Below are positions 5,663 through 13,109 of a stretch of 64,000 nt of DNA, one piece after another. The stretch spans positions 1 to 64,000 of the forward strand of contig JACJXF010000006.1 of NCBI GenBank assembly GCA_020636775.1, read 5' to 3'. Under the pieces are notes generated by a model. The model worked only from the letters and a program-made list of their open reading frames with translations, was not told the origin of the DNA and ran no database searches. The stretch is from Bacteroidales bacterium (lineage in GTDB: Bacteria > Bacteroidota > Bacteroidia > Bacteroidales > GCA-2748055). The position numbers and the translations under genes are program-made. The stretch's first letter is position 1. Each line of letters opens with the position of its first letter.

Positions 5663-6982
5663 ATGAAAACATATTTTCTATTTCTTCTCAGCATTTTATT
5701 TCTCGGCAACAGCTATGCGCAAACAGCCAAATCGCTCAACGACAAAGGGATTGCCAAATACAATAAAAATGATTATACCGGTGCAATAGCCGACTACAGC
5801 AAGGCCATTGAGCTTGATCCTGCATATTACATTGCCTGGTCAAACCGGGGAAGTGCCAAACTTAGCCTTCAGGACTATAATGGTGCCATTGAAGATTTTA
5901 GCAAAGCTGTCGAACTGAAACCTGATTTTGCTGAGGCATATTGCTACCGGGGAAATGCCAGGGCTAAACTCGGAGCCATTAATGAATCCATTGCCGATTA
6001 TTCAAAAGCCCTGGAAATAAATCCTGCTTATGCTGAAGCCTTTTACAACAGGGGAGTAGCCAGATCAACGCTGCAGGACGATAAGGGGGCGATTGCAGAT
6101 TTCTCAAAGGCAATAGAAATCAACCCTTCCTATGGCCCGGCATATTATAACAGGGGAGTTGAAAAGACTTATATCATGGACGATAAGGGTGCTATCGAAG
6201 ATTTTTCCAAAGCACTGGAAATCGATCCCTCCAATGCCATGGCTTATTATTACAGGGGAGTTGCCAAAGTCAACACATACGACGATAAGGGTGCAATGGA
6301 TGATTTTTCCAGGGCTATAGAAATTAATGCCGGCTTCGCTGAAGCCTATAAAAGCAGAGGTGACGAAAAGGGCTTTCTATCCGATTCAGTAGGTGCGATG
6401 GCCGACTACAATAAAGCCATCGAACTCAATCCAAACTTTGCTGAAGCTTATTGCAACAGGGGAATAACAAAACTTGTGTTTCAGGATATCAAGGGCGCGA
6501 TTGCTGATTTCGATAAGGCTTTGAAAATAAATCCGGATTACGGGATTGCATATTTCAACAGGGGAGTCGCCAGGCTGCAGGCCGATGATTTCTCCGCATC
6601 CATCAGCGACCTTACCGAAGCATTGACTTTTAATCCCCAGAATGCTGAGGCTTATTATTTCAGGGGAAATGCAAAAGTGAAGCTCAAAAAAGATAAGGAG
6701 GCTGTTGAAGACTATAATAAGGCAATTCAGATTAATCCGGCTTATGCATTAGCATACTATAATCGCGGAACGGCAAAACTTAAGCTGACAGATTATACTA
6801 ATGCCATTACCGATTTTAATAAATGTATTGGCTATATGCCAAAATATGCTGCGGCATATTATAATCGCGGACTGGCAAAAAATAATGCAGGACAAGCCGA
6901 TAATGGTTGTGCCGACTTTGCAAAAGCACTGGAATTAGGCGATCCGGATGCAGCTGATGCCATTCAAAAATTGTGCAAATAA
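5663..6982 (+). CDS. Secreted protein built of about twelve tetratricopeptide repeats
   Basis: A 439-residue protein. Residues 1-19 (LFLLSILFLGNSYA) are a signal peptide with cleavage predicted before Gln20. From residue 22 to the end the sequence is a regular array of 34-residue TPR units, about twelve, each close to G-AIADYSKAIELDP-YAEAYYNRG-AK. There is no other domain, so it is probably a periplasmic or outer-membrane-associated scaffold. TPR arrays bind peptides; the partner is not indicated. It converges with glnS (9 bp between the two stops) and has no operon partner. The units are very alike in sequence, implying growth by internal duplication. Confidence 0.85.
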   Translation: MKTYFLFLLSILFLGNSYAQTAKSLNDKGIAKYNKNDYTGAIADYSKAIELDPAYYIAWSNRGSAKLSLQDYNGAIEDFSKAVELKPDFAEAYCYRGNARAKLGAINESIADYSKALEINPAYAEAFYNRGVARSTLQDDKGAIADFSKAIEINPSYGPAYYNRGVEKTYIMDDKGAIEDFSKALEIDPSNAMAYYYRGVAKVNTYDDKGAMDDFSRAIEINAGFAEAYKSRGDEKGFLSDSVGAMADYNKAIELNPNFAEAYCNRGITKLVFQDIKGAIADFDKALKINPDYGIAYFNRGVARLQADDFSASISDLTEALTFNPQNAEAYYFRGNAKVKLKKDKEAVEDYNKAIQINPAYALAYYNRGTAKLKLTDYTNAITDFNKCIGYMPKYAAAYYNRGLAKNNAGQADNGCADFAKALELGDPDAADAIQKLCK

Positions 6983-6991
6983 GAATGGCTT

Positions 6992-8692
6992 TTAAGCTCC
7001 TGCCTTTGCCCAGCTGTCTTTAAGTGCTACGGTTCTGTTAAAAACCAGTTTTCCCGGTCTGGAATCCGGGTCCACATTAAAATAGCCAATCCTCTGAAAC
7101 TGAAAATGTTCGAGGGCTTTGGCCGTTGCCAGTCCCGGTTCAACATAACATTCAGAAACTTTTAAGGAATCAGGATTTAGAAATTCTTTAAAGTCCACAT
7201 CCTTATGTCCGTCGGGCTCCGGATCGCTGAATAAACGATCGTAAAGCCGAACCTCCGCCTTTAGAGCTTGAGGAACTGATACCCAGTGAAGGGTTCCCTT
7301 TACCTTACGATTTGCTTCACTGCCGCCACTGCGGGTTTCAGGAAAATAACTGCAGTATATTTCTTCAGGTTCTCCGGTAGTGGAGTTCATTTTATAATCA
7401 TCGCAGCGAACAATAAAGGCCGATTTCAGTCTTACTTCTTTTCCGGGGGCCAGTCTGAAGAATTTTCCCGGGGGATCAATCATAAAATCCTCCTGCTCAA
7501 TATAAATTTCCCGGCTGAAAGGAATCATCCTGCTCCCGGCATTTTCATCTTCGGGATTATTGGGGGTTTCCAGTTCTTCTGTTTTTCCTTCAGGATAATT
7601 TGTGATTATCATTTTCAAAGGATTCAGAACTGCCATTACACGGGGCGCTATTTTGTTGAGATCGTCTCTCACACTGTGCTCAAGTAGCAGGACGTCACTT
7701 ACACCGTCGGTTTTCGTTACGCCAATTGTATCCACAAAATTCCGGATAGAGGCAGGTGTATAGCCCCTACGCCGCATGCCCGAAAGGGTTGGCATCCTGG
7801 GGTCGTCCCATCCCGATACGTGCTTATCCTTAACCAGTTCAAGAAGTTTTCTTTTACTCATTATGGTGTAGCTCAGATTGAGACGTGCAAATTCGATCTG
7901 TCTGGGCTTTGGCTTGCCCTCTTCGTAAACCTGCTCAAGAAACCAGTTGTATAAGGGGCGGTGGACTTCAAATTCAAGGGTACACAGCGAATGTGTAATG
8001 CCTTCAATATAATCCGACTGACCGTGGGCGTAGTCATACATGGGATATATACACCACTTATTTCCAGTGCGGTGGTGTGCTTTTTTAAGTATGCGGTACA
8101 TCAGGGGGTCGCGAAGGTGCATATTGGAGGATGCCATATCAATCTTAGCCCTGAGTACCTTACTGCCTTCCTCAAATTCTCCGTTCTTCATCCTTTCAAA
8201 AAGATCGAGGTTTTCCTCAACCGATCGGTTTCTGAAGGGAGATTCTGTGCCCGGAGTGGTAGGAGTCCCCTTTTGCTCCGCAATGGTATCGCTGCTCTGA
8301 TCGTCGACATAAGCATTGCCGGCTTTTATAATTTTCACCGCCCAGTTATATAGCTGCTCAAAATAGTCGGAAGCATAAAACTCCCGGTCATCCCAGTCAA
8401 ACCCCAGCCATTTAATGTCTTCTTTAATGGAATCGACGTATTCTGTTTCTTCCTTGGCGGGATTCGTATCATCGAAACGGAGATTGGTCTTGCCACCAAA
8501 ATCTTTGGCCATCCCAAAATCAATACAAATAGCCTTGGCATGACCAATATGCAGGTAACCATTGGGTTCCGGGGGGAAACGGGTGTGAACTTTTCCGTTA
8601 TTTTTTCCTGCTTTTACATCTTCTTCAACCAGCTGTTCAAGAAAGTTCAGCGATTTTTTTTCTTCAACAGGTTCTCCGGACGCGGTATTCAT
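6992..8692 (-). CDS. glnS: Glutaminyl-tRNA synthetase
   Basis: A 566-residue class Ic synthetase that joins glutamine to tRNA-Gln using ATP. The HIGH motif is at residues 48-51 in RFPPEPNGYLHIGHAKA; the KMSKS equivalent is IMSKRKL near residue 280, the form typical of GlnRS. NLRFDDTNPAKE (class signature) and the C-terminal beta-barrel anticodon domain are complete. The length fits GlnRS rather than GluRS. A direct GlnRS means tRNA-Gln need not be charged by the GatCAB amidotransferase route. A TATTTTTG -7 box lies 23 bp upstream. The cognate tRNA-Gln(CUG) gene is 1.7 kb away on the same strand, separated by an oppositely oriented gene. Confidence 0.97.
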   Translation of the reverse strand: MNTASGEPVEEKKSLNFLEQLVEEDVKAGKNNGKVHTRFPPEPNGYLHIGHAKAICIDFGMAKDFGGKTNLRFDDTNPAKEETEYVDSIKEDIKWLGFDWDDREFYASDYFEQLYNWAVKIIKAGNAYVDDQSSDTIAEQKGTPTTPGTESPFRNRSVEENLDLFERMKNGEFEEGSKVLRAKIDMASSNMHLRDPLMYRILKKAHHRTGNKWCIYPMYDYAHGQSDYIEGITHSLCTLEFEVHRPLYNWFLEQVYEEGKPKPRQIEFARLNLSYTIMSKRKLLELVKDKHVSGWDDPRMPTLSGMRRRGYTPASIRNFVDTIGVTKTDGVSDVLLLEHSVRDDLNKIAPRVMAVLNPLKMIITNYPEGKTEELETPNNPEDENAGSRMIPFSREIYIEQEDFMIDPPGKFFRLAPGKEVRLKSAFIVRCDDYKMNSTTGEPEEIYCSYFPETRSGGSEANRKVKGTLHWVSVPQALKAEVRLYDRLFSDPEPDGHKDVDFKEFLNPDSLKVSECYVEPGLATAKALEHFQFQRIGYFNVDPDSRPGKLVFNRTVALKDSWAKAGA

Positions 8693-8715
8693 GAGCTTTA
8701 AATTTTAAGAACATA

Positions 8716-8723
8716 CAAAAATA
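8716..8723 (-). promoter_or_regulatory. glnS -7 box (TATTTTTG)
   Basis: TATTTTTG matches TAnnTTTG and lies 23 bp before the glnS ATG. No good -33 TTTG is seen at the expected spacing. Confidence 0.5.
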
Positions 8724-8784
8724 GAACGAATTCTATAATTTCCGTTATTTAATATGAAAATCGACGTTTAGGATGTTCAGTATA

Positions 8785-8973
8785 TCAGGAATGGAATCCG
8801 ATTGTGTTGTGAGTCCCATCGCAGAAGGGTTTATTATGAGAGCCCCCGCACCTGCAAAGATAGGCCGGGCTTGGCGCTTCAATTACTTTTCCGTCAGGAC
8901 CGGTAATGGTAAATTTTCCGCTTACCTGCAGCGGACCGTTTTTTAATGCTGTGAAAATTGTTTTTTCTTCCAT
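8785..8973 (-). CDS. CDGSH iron-sulfur domain protein
   Basis: A 62-residue protein consisting of one CDGSH domain, which holds a 2Fe-2S cluster with three cysteines and one histidine. The ligands are visible as Cys40, Cys42, Cys51 and His55 (CRCGGSHNKPFCDGTH). The preceding strands NGPLQVSGKFTITGPDGK are also typical. Such small proteins act in electron transfer, redox sensing or cluster transfer. It has no signal peptide, so it is cytoplasmic. It sits 92 bp from glnS and 365 bp from a second CDGSH protein on the same strand; the two share the NGPL..G.F.I.GP.G core, suggesting an old duplication. Confidence 0.92.
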   Translation of the reverse strand: MEEKTIFTALKNGPLQVSGKFTITGPDGKVIEAPSPAYLCRCGGSHNKPFCDGTHNTIGFHS

Positions 8974-9012
8974 GCTGTTTTTTTATGTGACGGGCGTAGA
9001 GGACGTGACGGA

Positions 9013-9033
9013 GGTAACGGACGTGAAGGACGT
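9013..9033. repeat. 21-bp exact copy of part of the 5413-5535 array
   Basis: The 21-bp stretch beginning GGTAACGGACGTGAAGG is identical at 5431-5451 and 9013-9033, both in intergenic DNA and in the same orientation. Confidence 0.8.
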
Positions 9034-9244
9034 TAACCTCTCTATCTCCAAAAACCCTAATTCATATTTTTTATGTTACAATAACTATTTCTAAGAGTTC
9101 TAAGATTAAGCGCCTGCCTGGCGGGCCGGCATCCACGCTTTGCATGACACAGAAACGCAAAGGAAACGCATTTCGAAAATAAACTCCTGCCTGCAAGTAG
9201 GCATGCATTTACCCATTCATTCACCGAAGCTTCTGCGAAGGTGA

Positions 9245-9330
9245 ACCCATTTACCCATTTACCCATTTACCCATTTACTAATTTACCCGCAACCCTGCAA
9301 CCCCGTAACTCCGTAACTCCGTAACCTCCC
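9245..9330. repeat. 8-bp periodic array
   Basis: Four exact ACCCATTT units (9245-9276) are followed in the same 8-bp register by ACTAATTT, ACCCGCAA, CCCTGCAA, CCCCGTAA, CTCCGTAA, CTCCGTAA and a partial unit. The array ends 8 bp before the stop codon of the YjdI-CDGSH gene. Confidence 0.85.
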
Positions 9331-9338
9331 TTCTCCTT

Positions 9339-9833
9339 TCACCCCTGAAACCCAAATTTCCTGTGCGTACCATCGCAAAATGGCTGAGCCCGGGAATGAC
9401 CACAACGGCAAAAGGACGTCATAATCATGGTCTTAAGTTCGTTGCCCTCAGGTCCGATAATTTTAAAGTCGCCCTCTACTAATAAGGGGCCGTTTCTCAT
9501 AACTGAGATGTTTGCACCTACAACTGCTTCCTCTTCTTTTTGTTGGTTTAATATATCTTCCGGGGTAACTTCTTCGCCAGAGTGCAAATCAGTTGTTAGT
9601 TCCGACTCAGGAATATCTTTATTGTATTTCCAAAAAATTGCCTGGGTAGGACATTTGTCAACAACCTCCGTAATACGATTGCTGGGAGCGCCCTGCATAT
9701 TCACCCAGGGTCTTTTCCTGGGATTAAACACTTCAATCAGCTCCCTGAAACAGGTGGTAGCATGAATGCATTTGGAAGGCTTCCAATATACTGTTATCTC
9801 TCCGTTAGTGTATTTCCTGTCGTTCTGACTCAT
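9339..9833 (-). CDS. YjdI-type 4Fe-4S domain fused to a CDGSH domain
   Basis: A 164-residue iron-sulfur protein with two cluster domains. Residues 8-70 match the divergent YjdI/Fer4_19 domain: Cys22, Cys28 and Cys61 in KCIHATTC and DKCPTQAI. Residues 105-164 are a CDGSH domain with ligands Cys142, Cys144, Cys153 and His157 (CRCGHSRAQPFCDGTH). An acidic Glu-rich linker (about 75-103) joins them. No signal peptide. The fusion suggests electron exchange between two clusters in one small cytoplasmic protein; partners are unknown. It shares the NGPLLVEGDFKIIGPEG core with the 62-residue CDGSH protein downstream. An 8-bp repeat array lies between the two genes, so they are probably separate transcripts. 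Confidence 0.9.
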   Translation of the reverse strand: MSQNDRKYTNGEITVYWKPSKCIHATTCFRELIEVFNPRKRPWVNMQGAPSNRITEVVDKCPTQAIFWKYNKDIPESELTTDLHSGEEVTPEDILNQQKEEEAVVGANISVMRNGPLLVEGDFKIIGPEGNELKTMIMTSFCRCGHSRAQPFCDGTHRKFGFQG

Positions 9834-10087
9834 TTTGATCTTTAAAATAATTCAAATAGATGCTTTCAACAAATATAACAATAAGAATGTTCAGGATAGC
9901 TTTTAGCTGTGGGTTTTAAAAACGGATTTAAGATTGAGTAAAGATTAAGACAATATAAAATTCATATTCAGGCCTGAAATCCCTCCTGAAATATAAAAAT
10001 TATAATATACAGATAACATTATGCTCAGATTAAGGTGAAATAGCAGAGCTTCCTTTGTAGCTATATTAAAAGGACTATTTATTTGCT

Positions 10088-12967
10088 ATGAGATCTATAA
10101 TAAGTATTTTATTTACAATGTTTTATATAACTGCTTTCTCACAAACAGGCAGTATATCAGGTAATGTTTCGGATGCGTCCACGGGAGAATCTCTGGTGGG
10201 AGCAACGGTTTTGATTCAGGGAACCTTTAACGGAACCATTACCAACCTGGATGGAAATTTTGAAATTAAAGGGATTTCCCCCGGTACTTATAATGTGGTG
10301 GTATCTTATATTTCTTACGACAAGCAAATTATAAGTGCTGTCGTAAAAAGCGGAGAACCAACTGCATTGGATGTGAAGTTAAGTACTGCATCCCTCTCTG
10401 TAGATGAAGTTACTGTGGTAGGAAGGAAGCGTTCCAATACAGAAACTTCTATGGTAGTCAATATTAAATCCATTGATGTTCTGGCTAACGGAATAACAGC
10501 CGACCAGATAAAAAAATCTCAGGACAGTGATGCTGCCGAAGTAATCCGGAGGGTTCCGGGTATAACCATTACTGATGGCCGTTTTATCGTAGTTCGTGGT
10601 CTGAGCGAACGATATAATTCCGTATTAATAAACGGCGCCATGGCTCCCAGTTTTGAAGCGAATAAAAAATCCTTCTCATTCGATGCCATACCCAGTGGTA
10701 TGATCGATAATATCATGATTTACAAAAGTCCTGCCCCTGAGTTGCCGGCTGATTTTGCAGGTGCCTCCATCAATATCATTACCAAAGAGGTAGCCGATAA
10801 AAATGAATTTAAGATCTCCTATGGTACAGGTCTGGTGCAGAATACAACTTTTATTGATAATTTCCAGAAGTATGATGGAGGAAAGTACGACTTTCTCGGA
10901 TTTGATGATGGGACCCGGAATTTCCCCTCTGAGCTCCCCTCCACAGATAAGATGAATGAACTCTATAAATGGCCAAGCCTCACTGCCTACTATCAACGAA
11001 TGGATTCCCTGCAAACCATTTCACGGGCTTTCAATAAAAACTGGAGCACACATAATATAAAAGCAATCCCCGATCAGAATTTTTCAGCCTCACTGGAAAG
11101 GCGCTTTGTTCTTGGTAAAATGTCATTGGGAAATATTACCTCCCTTTCCTACAAATTTTCAAACGATTACAAGAATATTGATCGCCTCGAATACTACGAT
11201 TATGATGAGACTAATAAAATCCTTAATTATTCATATGATTATAAGGATGAAACATTTGTACAAAAAGCAAATATTGGTCTGGTTCACAACTGGCTTTTGA
11301 TTTTTGGTGATAACCAGAGAATTGGCTTTCGCAACCTGATAAATAATTCGGGCGAGAATAAAACGGTCCAGAGGACAGGCTTCGATGTTTACAATTCTGA
11401 AGACATTAAAAGTACCAACCTCAGGTTTGTTCAGCGTTTTATTTACTCGGGGCAGTTGGAAGGTCAACACCACATAAATGATAACAAGACCCGGTTTAAC
11501 TGGTTACTGGGTTATTCCTACACAGCAAATAACGATCCCGATAACCGCAGGTATGTTTACACCCGTCCTATAAACTCTCCGGACAGCATTCCCTATTCCT
11601 TTCAGTATGACAGCAAACCCAGTGTTTATTATGGTGGCAGGCTGACACAGAATCTTAAGGAAAAGGATTTTAACTATAAGTTCGATCTGGTTCAGGATAT
11701 GTATTACACTTTATCCAATAATCCGATACAGTTAAAAACCGGATTTTTCATCGACGCTAAAAACCGGGATTTTAAAACACGTAAGGTTGGGATAGTTGCG
11801 CCCCGGGGGACCAACAAGGTAAAGGTCACGGGTCTTGAGGGCAATATTGATGTAATTATGGATGATTCAAATTTCTATTATGATCCTACAACTCCAAATA
11901 TTACAGGTTTTGCATATGCTGACGGTTCGGAGCCAATAAATTCCTATAAAGCCTACGAAAGAAATAACGACGCTTACCTGGGTCTTAAATTACCCTTTGG
12001 TGATGTAGTTGATATTTATGGAGGACTTAGAATTGAAGATTTTCATCGCACTATTACTGACAACTATAAAAAAATCAAAGATGCAGATGGACAGGTACTC
12101 AATGACTCACTCGACTATCATTCTGATACCCTTAGCTTTTTCCCGTCTGTGAATCTGAAGTTTAAGCTAAACAATAAGACCAACTTGCGATTGTCGTATG
12201 GTAAAACGGTAAACCGGCCTGAATTCAGGGAAGTGGTGGGTGGTTATTATGAAGATTTTGAATTAAATGCTATTGTTCACGGTAATCCGGAACTTCAATC
12301 CTGCTATATTAATAATTATGATATCAGATATGAATATTACCCCACTCCGGGAGAGTATATTTCACTTGCAGCATTTTACAAGAAGTTTAATAACCCGATC
12401 GAAATTTTCCAGATTCCTGCAGGAACAACTTTTGATTACAAACCATATAACACTGAAAACGCCTACAGCAGGGGAATAGAGCTTGATATCAGGAAGCAGC
12501 TGAGTTTTATGGAAGAAGTTCCGGTTCTTGGATTTATGAAGAATCTGGCGATAGTTTTCAATACTTCTCTGATACAAAGCGAAATTCAAACCGACAAGGG
12601 TTTTGCAAGGGATTCGGCCAGGATTATGCAGGGCCAGTCGCCATATATTGTTAACCTGGGATTATCTTATAGCGATCCTGATAAAGGTCTTTTAGTAAGC
12701 CTAAATTATAATAAAATCGGAAAAAGGATAGCCTTTGTCGGAACGGATATTCAACCTAATACCTGGCAATTACCGCGCAATTCGGTTGACTTCACCCTTG
12801 AGAAAACCGTTGCGGAGAAGCTTAGTATTAAGTTTGGAATCAAGGACCTGTTAAACAGTCCGGAGCATTTTGTTGAATACATGATTGGAGACAATCAGGT
12901 GGAGGTTACCAAGGTGAAATATATTCCGAACCGGAAAATCAGTCTGGGAATAGCATACACTTTTTAA
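10088..12967 (+). CDS. TonB-dependent outer-membrane receptor with carboxypeptidase-regulatory-like domain
   Basis: A 959-residue outer-membrane receptor. A signal peptide (about residues 1-18) precedes a CarboxypepD-regulatory-like beta domain (20-110; SGNVSDASTGESLVGATVLI). A plug domain (about 125-235; RRVPGITITDGRFIVVRGLS and FAGASINIITKE) and a 22-stranded beta-barrel end in the aromatic residue Phe959 (SLGIAYTF), as expected for Bam-dependent insertion. It lacks a SusD partner, so it is not a classic polysaccharide locus. The next gene encodes a T9SS-exported protein 142 bp away, with Pho-box-like repeats between them. The substrate is not shown by the sequence; phosphate-related uptake is an inference from those repeats. 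A weak TTAAGA repeat pair also occurs upstream at 9928-9944. Confidence 0.92.
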   Translation: MRSIISILFTMFYITAFSQTGSISGNVSDASTGESLVGATVLIQGTFNGTITNLDGNFEIKGISPGTYNVVVSYISYDKQIISAVVKSGEPTALDVKLSTASLSVDEVTVVGRKRSNTETSMVVNIKSIDVLANGITADQIKKSQDSDAAEVIRRVPGITITDGRFIVVRGLSERYNSVLINGAMAPSFEANKKSFSFDAIPSGMIDNIMIYKSPAPELPADFAGASINIITKEVADKNEFKISYGTGLVQNTTFIDNFQKYDGGKYDFLGFDDGTRNFPSELPSTDKMNELYKWPSLTAYYQRMDSLQTISRAFNKNWSTHNIKAIPDQNFSASLERRFVLGKMSLGNITSLSYKFSNDYKNIDRLEYYDYDETNKILNYSYDYKDETFVQKANIGLVHNWLLIFGDNQRIGFRNLINNSGENKTVQRTGFDVYNSEDIKSTNLRFVQRFIYSGQLEGQHHINDNKTRFNWLLGYSYTANNDPDNRRYVYTRPINSPDSIPYSFQYDSKPSVYYGGRLTQNLKEKDFNYKFDLVQDMYYTLSNNPIQLKTGFFIDAKNRDFKTRKVGIVAPRGTNKVKVTGLEGNIDVIMDDSNFYYDPTTPNITGFAYADGSEPINSYKAYERNNDAYLGLKLPFGDVVDIYGGLRIEDFHRTITDNYKKIKDADGQVLNDSLDYHSDTLSFFPSVNLKFKLNNKTNLRLSYGKTVNRPEFREVVGGYYEDFELNAIVHGNPELQSCYINNYDIRYEYYPTPGEYISLAAFYKKFNNPIEIFQIPAGTTFDYKPYNTENAYSRGIELDIRKQLSFMEEVPVLGFMKNLAIVFNTSLIQSEIQTDKGFARDSARIMQGQSPYIVNLGLSYSDPDKGLLVSLNYNKIGKRIAFVGTDIQPNTWQLPRNSVDFTLEKTVAEKLSIKFGIKDLLNSPEHFVEYMIGDNQVEVTKVKYIPNRKISLGIAYTF

Positions 12968-12980
12968 GCTTAGTTAAATC

Positions 12981-13037
12981 TTAACCCGACTTTAACCCAG
13001 GCTTAAATACAGGCTGCTTTTTAAGGAAATCTTAACG
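12981..13037 (+). promoter_or_regulatory. Pho-box-like TTAAnn repeats with 11-bp spacing
   Basis: TTAACC starts at 12981 and 12992 and TTAAAT at 13003, exactly 11 bp apart. A second pair, TTAAGG at 13021 and TTAACG at 13032, is also 11 bp apart. PhoB/PhoP response regulators bind 6-7-bp direct repeats with one-turn (11-bp) spacing; the B. subtilis PhoP site is TTAACA-like. The repeats lie 73-129 bp before the T9SS gene, where an activator would sit. Binding by a Pho regulator is inference. Confidence 0.5.
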
Positions 13038-13109
13038 CTTAGAAAATTTTCAGGCAGTATTGAGAATGTAATTTTGAAATAGCTTAAAAACTAAAATAAA
13101 AAAGAAATT

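Larger units (their letters stand above)
8974..9338. other. 365-bp gap filled by short repeats
   Basis: It holds GTGACGG/GTAACGG units (8990-9033), GCCTGC palindromes (around 9112-9125 and 9186-9203, the latter TGCCT-GCAAG-TAGGCA) and an 8-bp periodic array (9245-9330). No gene is supported. Confidence 0.6.

Noticed and set aside
9245..9330. CRISPR array
   Set aside because: The 8-bp period is far too short and there are no spacers or cas genes.
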